Position numbers and translations under genes: made by a program
NCBI RefSeq assembly: GCF_017573545.1
Contig: NZ_JAGEOK010000015.1
Coordinates: 124,001-188,000, forward strand
Length of the DNA stretch: 64,000 nt
Source: Actinomadura nitritigenes
GTDB taxonomy: Bacteria > Actinomycetota > Actinomycetes > Streptosporangiales > Streptosporangiaceae
Direction of reading: 5' to 3'
Notes under the pieces: model-generated
Told to the model about the DNA's origin: nothing
Seen by the model: only the letters and a program-made list of their open reading frames with translations
Database searches by the model: none
Shown here: piece after piece, positions 16,361-25,957 of the stretch
Numbering within the stretch: the stretch's first letter is position 1
Layout of the letters: each line of letters opens with the position of its first letter

Positions 16361-18300
16361 CAAGGCGTTCCGGTCTGCGCGCCGCTGCGGCCGGGACCGG
16401 CGTCGACGCCGAACTCGGCCGCGAGCTTCTCGAACGCCCGCAGCAGGCCGCCGGCGAACCGGTCCGCGCCGGGCAGCGCCCGGGTGTCGGTGATCACGGA
16501 GACGTGCAGGGCCCCGTCCCGGCTCAGCGCGCCGACCGCGATCGGGACGCCGCGGGCGGGCGCCAGGATCGGGTGGATGCCGCCGAGCGGCGCTCCGGCC
16601 AGCGCCAGCGGGCCTGAGGGGCCGCGCAGGTTCGCGACGACCGCGCCGGCGAACGGGGCCGGGCCCGGGGGCGGGGCGGACCGCTCCCCGGCCGTCCGGC
16701 GCATGTCCGCCAGCCGCGCCCGTAAGGGGCGGCCGTCGACGGGGACGTCCAGCCGGCGGGCGCCGCCGGGACCGTCGAACGCGGCGGCGCGTCCCCGGAC
16801 GGGGAGCGCCCCGGACGGCTCGGACGGGAGGGACGGGACGGCGACGCGCAGCGTCCACGCGCCCGGCGGCGCGGCGCCCCGCCCCGCGGCGGCCTCTGCG
16901 GCGGCGTCGCCGGTCAGGGCGGCCAGCAGGCCGGCGACCCGGACGCCGGCGGCGCGGGCGACCTCGCGGACCCGGTCCAGCGGCAGCGTGGCGGTCCCGA
17001 AACCGTGCCGGGGGACGGCCGGACCGATGAGCGCGGGGGGCTCCGCCAGGGCGGGCGGCGCGGGCGCCGGCAGCGCCGCGGCCCGGCCGGGCGCGGGGGC
17101 GTCCCGGGCCGGGTCGAGGATGCCGCGCAGCACGTCGAAGGGTCCGTCGCCGTCCGCGAGGGCGCGGTGGAGCAGGACGACCACGGCGTCCGGGGCGGTT
17201 CCGCCGCCGCGGACCAGGTGGAGCCGCCACGGCGGGCGGCCGGAGCCGAACGGCTCCGCGATCAGCCGCGCGACCAGGGCGTCCCGGGCGAGGCGGTCGC
17301 CCGGCGCGGGCAGCGCGCACTCCCGGACGTGCCAGGCCAGGTCGATCTCGCCGGCGTCCTCCCAGCGCGCCCGTCCCGGCGGGCCGGGCCGCCGGAGCCG
17401 CCGGGTGAGGCGCGGCAGGTCGGGGAGCCGCTCGGCCAGCAGCGCGCGCACGCGCCCGGCCGTCGGACCGGGCCCGTCGAACTCCGCGACGCCCCCGACG
17501 ACCCGCGGCGCCTCCGCGCTCTCACCGGACGCGGGCGGCACGCCGGCCCCGCCCCGCCGCCACGCGAGCCTCGCGCGCAGCGCCTCGGCGCCCGCCGCGG
17601 CCGGGATCAGCAGCAGGCCGCCCGGGATGTCCACCACGTAGTGCGCGGCGGTCGCGACGATCACCAGGCCGGTGACCACCAGGTGCAGGGCGCACAGCCA
17701 GGCGACGGCGGCGCCGCAGCGGGCGCGGACGGCGGTGGCGCCGATCCACGCCACCCAGCCGATGTGCAGGCTGGGCATCGCCGCGTACGGGTTGGCGCCC
17801 GCCGAGACCGCGCCGGTCCCCCAGGTGGCGGGCGGGTGGTGCAGCGCGATGATGTCGGTGTACCCCTCGCCGGGCAGCAGCCGCGGCGGGGTCGAGGGCC
17901 ACACCGCGAAGCAGCAGATCGCGATCAGGGTGATCCAGATCAGCATGTTGCGCGCCCACGGGTAGGCCGGGCTCCGCCGCCACCACAGGTAGCCGAGGAA
18001 CCCGAAGGTGGCGAGCACGTACGTCGTCGCGTACTCCCACGCGGCCAGCGCGCCGAGCCACCCGTGGCGGATCAGCACGCCGTTGAGCCCGTGCCCGGCG
18101 TCCAGGTGCGCCCGGCGCTCCAGCTCCAGCAGCGCCCGGCCGTGGGCGTCGCTGACGGCGCGGTCCCCCGCGAACGCGTGCGTGAACACGAGGTACACCG
18201 CCAGCACGACCAGCCCGGCGGCGATCTCGCGCGCGGCCGAGGCCGCGCGCCCGCGCCCCCGCTCGCGCGCGCCGGACGGGGCCGCCTCGCACCGGGTCAC
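16360..18300 (-). CDS. PAP2 phosphatase / WES-DGAT acyltransferase fusion
   Basis: 646-residue fusion. The N-terminal half (about 20-260) is a membrane PAP2-type domain with ARNMLIWITLIAICCFAVWP, PSLHIGWVAWIG and AHYVVDIPGG holding the catalytic His residues. The C-terminal half (about 275-640) resembles wax-ester synthase/diacylglycerol acyltransferase, with VVANLRGPSGPLALAGAPL near the end. Its HHxxxDG active-site motif reads HRALADG, so the second, catalytic His is Arg. The acyltransferase half may be inactive or altered. Family members act in lipid-phosphate removal and acyl transfer at the membrane. The GTG at 18300 has a strong GGGAGGAG site 4-5 nt away. Coupled to the DMT gene. Confidence 0.84.
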   Translation of the reverse strand: MTRCEAAPSGARERGRGRAASAAREIAAGLVVLAVYLVFTHAFAGDRAVSDAHGRALLELERRAHLDAGHGLNGVLIRHGWLGALAAWEYATTYVLATFGFLGYLWWRRSPAYPWARNMLIWITLIAICCFAVWPSTPPRLLPGEGYTDIIALHHPPATWGTGAVSAGANPYAAMPSLHIGWVAWIGATAVRARCGAAVAWLCALHLVVTGLVIVATAAHYVVDIPGGLLLIPAAAGAEALRARLAWRRGGAGVPPASGESAEAPRVVGGVAEFDGPGPTAGRVRALLAERLPDLPRLTRRLRRPGPPGRARWEDAGEIDLAWHVRECALPAPGDRLARDALVARLIAEPFGSGRPPWRLHLVRGGGTAPDAVVVLLHRALADGDGPFDVLRGILDPARDAPAPGRAAALPAPAPPALAEPPALIGPAVPRHGFGTATLPLDRVREVARAAGVRVAGLLAALTGDAAAEAAAGRGAAPPGAWTLRVAVPSLPSEPSGALPVRGRAAAFDGPGGARRLDVPVDGRPLRARLADMRRTAGERSAPPPGPAPFAGAVVANLRGPSGPLALAGAPLGGIHPILAPARGVPIAVGALSRDGALHVSVITDTRALPGADRFAGGLLRAFEKLAAEFGVDAGPGRSGAQTGTP

Positions 18301-18510
18301 GCCGCTCCTCCCGCCTCGCCCATCGCACCACCCCCTCCGATCATCCTCCCCACGATCGAACCCGACGACCACGACCGGGGCGGCCGATCGCCGCCTTTTC
18401 CACGGCGGAGACCCACAGAACCGCTCCAACCGGTACTTGTCCGTGGAGTCGGTGATCTACGTTGGAAGGCCCCGGGCGGGACGCGCCCGCCGACCGGAAG
18501 GGCCGCAGCC

Positions 18511-19326
18511 GTGACCGAAACCCCGACCCCGGAGGAGGAGGCGCCGGAGGGGATCGATCCGACCGTGCCGGCCGCCCCGCGGATCTGGAACCACTGGCTC
18601 GGCGGCAAGGACAACTACGCCGCCGACCGCCGCGTCGGCGACCGGATGGCCGAGATGTACCCGAGCATCGTCCGGCTGGCCAGGGCCGACCGGGAGTTCC
18701 TCGGCCGGGCCGTCCGGCACCTGGTGGCCGAGGAGGGCGTCCGGCAGTTCCTCGACATCGGCACCGGGCTGCCCACCGCCGGCAACACCCACGAGATCGC
18801 GCAGGCGCTCGCGCCCGAGTCGCGGATCGTGTACGTCGACAACGACCCGCTGGTGCTGGCGCACGCCCGCGCGCTGCTGACCAGCACGCCCGAGGGCGCG
18901 ACCGACTACATCGACGCCGACCTGCACGACCCCGAGCGGATCCTGGCCGAGGCGGCGCGGACGCTGGACCTCTCCCGGCCGTTCGCGGTCCTGCTGCTCG
19001 GCGTCCTCATCTACATCGACGACACGCCGACCGCGTACTCGATCGTCCGGACGCTGAAGGACGCCCTGCCCCCGGGCGGCCACCTCGTCATCGCGCACAG
19101 CACCAGCGAGGTGCACGGCGCGGCGACGGAGGAGGTCGTGCGGCTGCGCAACGAGCGCGTCAAGCCGCCGATGACGCTGCGCAGCGGTGCGGAGATCATC
19201 CGCTTCTTCGACGGCCTCGACCTGCTGGAGCCCGGCGTGGTCCCGTGCAACCGCTGGCGCCCGCACCCCACGGCCGCGGGCGGCGAGGACGTCGACGAGT
19301 TCGGCGGCGTCGCCCGCAAACCCTAG
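18511..19326 (+). CDS. SAM-dependent methyltransferase (Methyltransf_19), copy 2
   Basis: 271 residues of the same family as the gene at 10769. It has the canonical NHWLGGKDNYAADRR (about 29-43), QFLDIGTGLPTAGNTHEIAQ, IVYVDNDPLVLAHARALL and LLLGVLIYIDDTPTAY motifs. The C-terminus carries RSGAEIIRFFDGLDLLEPG, conserved in the family. No substrate is known. The GTG at 18511 follows GGAAGGG about 9 nt upstream. A possible promoter, TTGTCC (18437) with TACGTT (18458), lies in the gap shared with the divergent PAP2 fusion gene. Confidence 0.92.
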   Translation: MTETPTPEEEAPEGIDPTVPAAPRIWNHWLGGKDNYAADRRVGDRMAEMYPSIVRLARADREFLGRAVRHLVAEEGVRQFLDIGTGLPTAGNTHEIAQALAPESRIVYVDNDPLVLAHARALLTSTPEGATDYIDADLHDPERILAEAARTLDLSRPFAVLLLGVLIYIDDTPTAYSIVRTLKDALPPGGHLVIAHSTSEVHGAATEEVVRLRNERVKPPMTLRSGAEIIRFFDGLDLLEPGVVPCNRWRPHPTAAGGEDVDEFGGVARKP

Positions 19327-19341
19327 ACCGGGCGGCGCAGA

Positions 19342-19370
19342 GGCACGTCAGGCGCGCGGCACGTCAGGCG
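19342..19370. repeat. Tandem 13-bp repeat at the end of the zinc-ribbon gene
   Basis: GGCACGTCAGGCG occurs twice with a 16-bp period (19342-19354 and 19358-19370). The second copy contains the stop codon of the minus-strand gene at 19364. No function is evident. Confidence 0.5.
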
Positions 19371-19726
19371 AGGGGAACGCGGAGGCCGACGGTGCCGCGC
19401 AGGTCGAGCCAGGCCGTCCCGTTCCCGATGACCAGCCGCAGGACGACGTGCTCGCATCCGGGGCACCGCGCGACGGCGCCCGGGGCGTGCGTGTAGACGC
19501 GCAGCCCCGGCAGCGGACCCGCCAGCCCGCACGCCGTGCACCGCACCGCCGCCCTCGTGACGTCCACGCCGAACACCTCGCTCAGCGGCCCGGCGAGCAC
19601 GTTGCCGTCCTGGTACGCGCCCGCGTCCTCGTAGACGACGGCCTCCGCTCCCGAGCCCGCCTCCGCTCCGTCCCCGCGCGCCCCCGCCCCCGGTCCGTTT
19701 CCTCGCATGCCCGCCTCCGCTCCCAT
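19364..19726 (-). CDS. DUF6510-type zinc-ribbon protein
   Basis: 120 residues. After a Gly/Ala/Glu-rich leader of about 35 residues comes a domain with DGNVLAGPLSEVFGVDVT, two CxxC pairs (CTAC and CPGC, about 25 residues apart) that could bind zinc or iron, and LRLVIGNGTAWLDLRGTVGL. It resembles the DUF6510 family, which I recall beside molybdopterin oxidoreductase and flavin reductase genes, exactly this context. The ATG at 19726 lies 1 nt after the stop of the reductase gene; a second ATG at 19708 would remove part of the leader. Probably an accessory protein of that redox system. Confidence 0.74.
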   Translation of the reverse strand: MGAEAGMRGNGPGAGARGDGAEAGSGAEAVVYEDAGAYQDGNVLAGPLSEVFGVDVTRAAVRCTACGLAGPLPGLRVYTHAPGAVARCPGCEHVVLRLVIGNGTAWLDLRGTVGLRVPLA

Positions 19727-19727
19727 G

Positions 19728-20480
19728 TCAGCCCCCGCTCGGCCCGAAGCGCTCGGTCCTGATCCTGCGCGGGTCGTGCCCCAGCGCGACCAGCAGATCT
19801 GCCGCCGCCTCCACGAACCCCGTCGGCCCGCACACGAAGCAGGCCGGGTCGAACTCCGGCGGCCACGCCCACCCGGCGAGGTCGCCCTTCGCCAGCCGGC
19901 CCGGCGGCCGCGGCCAGCCGTCCGGCGCGGCGCGCGTGTACAGCGGGAAGACCTCCACGCCCGGGTCGGGGCGCCGCAGCTCGGCGGCGTACCACCGGTC
20001 GTCCGGCGTCCGGGCGGAGTACACCAGGCGGAACGGGACGCGCGAGCCCGCAGCCCGCCGGGCCCGCACCATCGCCATCAGCGGCGCCACGCCCGCCCCG
20101 CCCGCGATGAGCGTGACGGGCGCAGGGTCGTCCGGGCGCCACACGAACCAGCCGCCCACCGGGCCCCGGATCTCGACCGGGTCGCCGGCCGAGAAGACCC
20201 CGGTCAGGTACGGCGACACCTCGCCGTCCGGGACGTTCTGCACGGTCAGCTCGACGCGGTCGCCGTCCGCCGGCGCCGCGAGCGAGTAGCTGCGCTGCGT
20301 GCTGTACCCGTCGGCCGCGGTGAGCCGGACGTCGACGTGCTGTCCCGCGAGATGGCCGGGCCATCCGGGGACGTCGAGCACGAGCGTCCGGGCGGTGGGC
20401 GTCTCGTCGCGGGTCTCCGCGAGCCGCGCCACCCGCCACCGCAGCCTGCTCAGTCCCCCTGGTACCGCTGTTCCAGCCAT
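19728..20480 (-). CDS. FAD/NAD(P)-binding ferredoxin reductase-type oxidoreductase
   Basis: 250 residues of the ferredoxin-NADP reductase superfamily, flavin and nucleotide domains only, without an iron-sulfur domain. The FAD motif STQRSYSLAAP (RxYS) lies near residue 55, the NAD(P) motif LIAGGAGVAPLMAMVRA near 125, and CFVCGPTGFVEAAADLL near the C-terminus. It overlaps the upstream molybdoenzyme gene by 31 nt and is followed 1 nt later by the zinc-ribbon gene, so the three form one operon. It probably passes electrons between NAD(P)H and the molybdoenzyme. Confidence 0.89.
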   Translation of the reverse strand: MAGTAVPGGLSRLRWRVARLAETRDETPTARTLVLDVPGWPGHLAGQHVDVRLTAADGYSTQRSYSLAAPADGDRVELTVQNVPDGEVSPYLTGVFSAGDPVEIRGPVGGWFVWRPDDPAPVTLIAGGAGVAPLMAMVRARRAAGSRVPFRLVYSARTPDDRWYAAELRRPDPGVEVFPLYTRAAPDGWPRPPGRLAKGDLAGWAWPPEFDPACFVCGPTGFVEAAADLLVALGHDPRRIRTERFGPSGG

Positions 20481-21049
20481 GGGTCCCCGTAGTCGTGGTA
20501 GCCGGCCGTCTCCCAGAATCCGGGCTCGTCCTGGGTGAGCAGGTCGAGGCCGCGGACCCACTTGGCCGACTTCCAGAAGTACAGGTGCGGCACCAGCAGC
20601 CGCACCGGTCCGCCGTGCTCCGGATGCAGGTCCTCGTCCTCGAAGCGGTAGGCCAGCCATGCCTGCCCGTCCAGCAGGTCCTCGAGGGGCAGGTTGGTGG
20701 TGTAGCCGCCGTAGGAGCGGGCGAGCGCGTAGTCGGCCGTCGTCTCCACGTCGTCGAGGAGGACGTCCAGGGACACGCCCGTCCAGGACGTGCCGAGCTT
20801 GGACCACTTGGTCACGCAGTGGATGTCGACCGTCGGGGTCTCCGACGGGAGCGCCAGGAACTCCTGCCACGTCCAGCGGCGCCGCTCCCCCGTCTCGGTG
20901 GTGACGACGAACTCCCACTCGTCCGTGTCGATCCGGGGCGTCGGCCCGGCCGACAGGACCGGGAAGTCCTCGGTGAGGTACTGGCCGGGCGGCAGCTTCA
21001 CGTCCCCCTGCCGCCGCCTGCCGTGGAATCCGGGCGAGACGATGCCCAT
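20450..21049 (-). CDS. Sulfite oxidase-like molybdopterin oxidoreductase
   Basis: 199-residue protein consisting of the oxidoreductase molybdopterin-binding domain only. The Cys in VDIHCVTKWSKLGTSWTGV (about residue 75) is the molybdenum ligand; it is followed by GGYTTNLPLEDLLDGQAWLA and GGPVRLLVPHLYFWKSAKW, typical of the short, soluble YedY/MsrP-like relatives. No dimerisation or haem domain is present. The substrate is unknown. The ATG at 21049 has AGGAG 6 nt upstream; the open frame extends further but crosses the tRNA-like gene. First gene of the operon with the flavin reductase and zinc-ribbon protein. Confidence 0.91.
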   Translation of the reverse strand: MGIVSPGFHGRRRQGDVKLPPGQYLTEDFPVLSAGPTPRIDTDEWEFVVTTETGERRRWTWQEFLALPSETPTVDIHCVTKWSKLGTSWTGVSLDVLLDDVETTADYALARSYGGYTTNLPLEDLLDGQAWLAYRFEDEDLHPEHGGPVRLLVPHLYFWKSAKWVRGLDLLTQDEPGFWETAGYHDYGDPWLEQRYQGD

Positions 21050-21245
21050 CCCCCGCTCCTGTTCGTCCGACGGCCCGTGCTCCGAGATCCTTCCCCCACC
21101 GGCGGCGATCCATCCCTGGGCCGCGCGAATCTCGCGGTGGGGGGCCGAGACGCCCGGGACGAAGGCGTCCGGCGGGCCGCGCGGTGCGGCGAAGATCGCG
21201 ATTTGGCGGCGCGCGCCCGGCCGGACCGCTAGGCTGCGCTGCGGC

Positions 21246-21320
21246 AAGGCCGTAGCGCAGAGGTCGTCGCGCCTTACAGCGGGCTGGAGGACGTCGGTTC
21301 GAATCCGACCGGCCTTGCCA
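21246..21320 (+). tRNA. tRNA-like gene with irregular anticodon arm
   Basis: Acceptor stem AAGGCCG/CGGCCTT, U8-A9, a D-arm GCGC-N10-GCGC, a perfect T-arm GTCGG-TTCGAAT-CCGAC, a discriminator G and an encoded CCA are all present. The stem is even extended by GGC/GCC at the base. But the segment between D- and T-arms is about 20 nt, 2-3 nt short, and does not fold into a normal 5-bp stem with a 7-nt loop. TTACA would suggest anticodon UAC (Val), but the flanks do not pair. It may be a degenerate tRNA, a tRNA pseudogene or an unusual tRNA; the isotype is not assignable. Confidence 0.5.
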
Positions 21321-21383
21321 CCCCCCGCCCCGGTGCGCCGCGCCGGGCCGCGGGGCACGGCGCGCGGGAACCGGGGGGTCGCG

Positions 21384-23114
21384 GTGACGATGATCGGCAC
21401 GCGGGCCGCCCCGCGCGCGCTCCGGCCGGACGAGGCGTCGCGCCTGCGGCGGATCCGCCGCTACGCGGTCCCCCGCTGGATGATCGAGCGGGCCACCGAG
21501 CGGCGGCTCGCGGGCGACTGGCGCGGGGCCTGCGCGGCGGCGAACGTCGACGTGGCCTTCGACCTCGCGGACGTCGCCGGCGAGCACGGCCGCGAGGTCG
21601 CCGACGCGCTGGAGGACGACCTCCGGCACCTCGCGCCCGACCTGCTGCGCTGGCACGCGCCGCGCGTCGGCCGGGGGCGGACGACGCTGGTCCCCGACCA
21701 GGTCCTCGTGCTGTCCGCCGACCCGGACGATCCCCGCCGCACCCTGCACGTCACGACGCCGCGGCAGCTCGTCCACGGGCCGCAGCGGCTCACCCTCCGG
21801 TTCGGCGTCATCTCGGCCGACGACTGGCTGTACCTGAACACCGACCTGCCCTACCTGTCGGTGTGGCACAACGTGCTGCACCAGTGGGACACCGCCCGCC
21901 ACCTGTGGGATGTCCGGCACGCCGACGAGCTGCGGGAGCGCTGCGGCGGCGACGGGACTCGCGCGCCGTTCCTGGAGCCGGACGGGACGCCGCGGCCGTC
22001 CGGCCTGCTCCCGTCCGCCGCCTACGGCCGGGACGACCCGGTCGCGCACGCCGAGTGGGCGGTGCTGCTCCACGAGGCCGGCGACGTGCTGGGCGCCTTC
22101 GCCGCGGCGGGGATCGCCGTCGACGAGACGGGCGTCGAGCTGGAGGAGTACCTGGGCGGCGGGGTCGTCGAGACCGCCGGCGTCCTCGCCCGGCTGCCGC
22201 TGGCCCCGGCGCGGCTCGCGGACGAGGTCCGGCGCCTGGCGGAGCGCGGGCACGGCGACGCCTACTGGATCCCCGCGAACCAGCACGTGGGCGTCGTGCT
22301 GCGCCGCGCGGGCGGCGGGCTCGGCGTGGAGCTGGCGTCCCGGGACGACCTCGCCGGGGCGATGCCGGTCCTCCCGGACGCGGCGTGGCGGATGGCGCCG
22401 GACGTCGAGGCGCTGCGGCACGGCGTCGTCCCCGCCGAGGAGCTGCACCCGCTCGTCCGCGACGCCCTCGCGCCGGCCCGCGCGTTCACCGGCCCCGGCG
22501 GCCCGCCCGGCCCGGACCGCCCCGGCCCGGTCCGGATCCGGTGCCGCGGCGAATGGCACGAGGTCGCCTTCCGCGACGGCGCCCTGCGGATGCCGCACGA
22601 CGAGGGCGAGCGGCGGCGCGAGCAGGCGCTGCTCGCCCTGGGCGGTGCGGTCGGCGGCTGCGAGGCCGCCGACCGGGGGTGGCGGGAGGGCGGCCGCCTG
22701 CCGAAGGCGCTGGACGCCCAGCGGCGCGAGCTGCTCGCGCGGGTCCAGCACGGCGACACCCCCGCCGTGCTCGCCCTCCTGGACGCCGGCGTCGATCCGC
22801 GCGTCCGGGACGCGCGGGGCCGCACGCTGCTGCACGCGCTGCCGATGCTGGACTGGGAGCCGCTGCTGCCCCGGCTGCTGCCCGTCCTCGACCTGGAGGC
22901 CCGCGACGGCTGCGGGCGGACGCCGCTGCACGTGGTGGTGTTCGAGGAGGGCCCGCCCGAGCTCGTCCGGGCCCTGGTGGACGCCGGGGCGCGGATCGAC
23001 GTGCAGGACGAGGACGAGATCTCCCTGCTGCGCGTCATCGGCTGGCGCCGCTCCGACCTCGGCTTCCTGGAGAAGCGGATCCGGGACGAGCATCCGGAGA
23101 TCGACGACTGGTGA
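21384..23114 (+). CDS. Large protein with C-terminal ankyrin repeats
   Basis: About 576 residues. Roughly the first 440 have no domain I recognise: an Arg-rich start, then acidic, Leu-rich segments with HVGVVLRRAGGGLGVELASR. The C-terminal 120 residues contain two or three ankyrin repeats (DTPAVLALLDAGVDPRVRDA with GRTLLHAL; GCGRTPLHVVVFEEGPPELV with ALVDAGARIDVQ), suggesting protein-protein contact. The GTG at 21384 follows GGGGGG with 5-nt spacing; an ATG two codons later is an alternative. No neighbour suggests a role. Confidence 0.8.
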   Translation: MTMIGTRAAPRALRPDEASRLRRIRRYAVPRWMIERATERRLAGDWRGACAAANVDVAFDLADVAGEHGREVADALEDDLRHLAPDLLRWHAPRVGRGRTTLVPDQVLVLSADPDDPRRTLHVTTPRQLVHGPQRLTLRFGVISADDWLYLNTDLPYLSVWHNVLHQWDTARHLWDVRHADELRERCGGDGTRAPFLEPDGTPRPSGLLPSAAYGRDDPVAHAEWAVLLHEAGDVLGAFAAAGIAVDETGVELEEYLGGGVVETAGVLARLPLAPARLADEVRRLAERGHGDAYWIPANQHVGVVLRRAGGGLGVELASRDDLAGAMPVLPDAAWRMAPDVEALRHGVVPAEELHPLVRDALAPARAFTGPGGPPGPDRPGPVRIRCRGEWHEVAFRDGALRMPHDEGERRREQALLALGGAVGGCEAADRGWREGGRLPKALDAQRRELLARVQHGDTPAVLALLDAGVDPRVRDARGRTLLHALPMLDWEPLLPRLLPVLDLEARDGCGRTPLHVVVFEEGPPELVRALVDAGARIDVQDEDEISLLRVIGWRRSDLGFLEKRIRDEHPEIDDW

Positions 23115-23462
23115 GGGCCCGCCCTCGTCGGCGGTCAACGATGATCACGCCCATCTCCGCGCCGGTCCACGCGGCGCGCGACCGCGCGCTCCAGCCCTTC
23201 GGCCCGTCCTGCCCGGAGTCGTCGCTCTCGTCGAAGTAGGCGGCCTTCCCGCCCGGAGAGGTCTTCTCGATGACGTCCCGGCGGCCATTTGTACATACCG
23301 ACCGGTCGGATTCACCTGGAAGATAGAATAGGGGGCGGCGCCGTCAACAGCCGATTTCACGCGTCTCGACGGCCGCCGTTCTTGGACCGGGTTCCCGCCC
23401 GGTAGGCTGACGGCTGATCGCGGGCGGCGGCGCGGGGCCCGGCCGCGGACGGAGGTGGAGTC
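23115..23462. other. Intergenic region upstream of the TetR gene
   Basis: About 350 bp. It holds the palindrome at 23297-23314 and a possible TTGGAC (23382) / TAGGCT (23403) promoter with short spacing, just upstream of the TetR gene. Between about 23150 and 23290 the minus strand has a frame with near-perfect G/C third positions (reading DVIEKTSPGGKAAYFDES and onward) but no acceptable start codon; see findings. Confidence 0.5.
23297..23314. promoter_or_regulatory. TetR operator, copy 1
   Basis: ATACCGACCGGTCGGATT, with the perfect 12-bp core CCGACCGGTCGG, matches the palindrome ATACCGACCGGTYGGTAT found at three other promoters nearby. It is about 150 bp upstream of the TetR gene, so autoregulation is likely. 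Confidence 0.7.
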
Positions 23463-24068
23463 TTGACACAGGCCTCAGTGGGGCGGCTCTCCGACGACGT
23501 CCCCCTTCCCGACCGGCTGCTCGCCGTCGCCACCCGGTTGTTCGCCGAGAGGGGCTTCGAGGGCACCTCGGTCCAGGAGATCGTCAACGCCGCCGGCGTC
23601 ACCAAGGGCGCCATGTACCACTACTTCGGCTCCAAGGACGATCTCCTCTACGAGATCTACCACCGGCTCCTCGGTCTGCAGATGCGCCGCCTGGAGCAGA
23701 TCGCCGACGGTCCCGGCAGCGCCGAGGAACGGCTGCGCGCCGCCGCCCTCGACGTGCTGGAGACCTCGTTCCTCTACCTCGACGACTTCACCGTCTTCTT
23801 CCGCTCCACCCACCTGCTCCCCCGCGACCGCCGCGAGGCCGTCCGCGCGGAACGGCGCCGCTACCAGGAGCGGTTCCGCGACCTGGTCGAGGAGGGTCAG
23901 CGCGAGGGGTCCTTCCGCACGGACATGCCCGCCGACATCGCCGTCCTCTTCTTCTTCGGCACCGTCCACCAGATCGGCACCTGGTACCACCCGGGAGGCC
24001 GCCTCAAGACCCGCACCATCGCCGAGCACTACGTCGACCTGTTCCTCAACGGGCTGAAGGAAAGCTAG
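23463..24068 (+). CDS. TetR-family regulator of the adjacent acyl-CoA genes
   Basis: 201 residues. The N-terminal helix-turn-helix is clear: RGFEGTSVQEIVNAAGVTKG followed by AMYHYFGSKDDLLYEI (about 33-68). The C-terminal ligand domain is of the type seen in regulators of lipid or acyl-CoA metabolism (DFTVFFRSTHLLPRD). The TTG start at 23463 is supported by GGAGGTGG 5 nt upstream. It probably binds the 18-bp palindromes at 23297, 26466, 27613 and 27726 and is relieved by an acyl-CoA; this is inference from site placement. It is convergent with fadD. Confidence 0.9.
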   Translation: MTQASVGRLSDDVPLPDRLLAVATRLFAERGFEGTSVQEIVNAAGVTKGAMYHYFGSKDDLLYEIYHRLLGLQMRRLEQIADGPGSAEERLRAAALDVLETSFLYLDDFTVFFRSTHLLPRDRREAVRAERRRYQERFRDLVEEGQREGSFRTDMPADIAVLFFFGTVHQIGTWYHPGGRLKTRTIAEHYVDLFLNGLKES

Positions 24069-24078
24069 CCGCGCTTTC

Positions 24079-24102
24079 CCAGGGGCTGTGCCTTTCCCCT
24101 GG
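24079..24102. terminator. Hairpin between TetR gene and fadD
   Basis: CCAGGGG (24079-24085) pairs with CCCCTGG (24096-24102) across a 10-nt loop, just after the TetR stop in a convergent gap of about 200 bp. The rest of the gap holds no gene. Confidence 0.5.
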
Positions 24103-24273
24103 AAATCCCGTCGCCGCCGGCCGTCCGTTCACCGCTCCGCCGGCGCTCCGCGCGAAACGGCCTGTCGGCCGCCGGGCAGGCCCGCTGCGCTCGCCGGCAC
24201 TCGCTCCGCGTGCCTGCCCGTGGCCGTGGCCGAGGTCCGGCCTTCCGTACGCATCGTCGGGCCGGGTCCCCGG

Positions 24274-25920
<1,647 letters not shown>

Positions 25921-25957
25921 GACGGTCTCCGGGATGACGGACGGGATGGGCGGGAGG

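Noticed and set aside
23145..23360. 71-codon minus-strand frame starting in the TetR promoter
   Set aside because: Its composition is Arg/Thr/Pro-rich; the neighbouring frame has better coding character and is reported as a finding instead.
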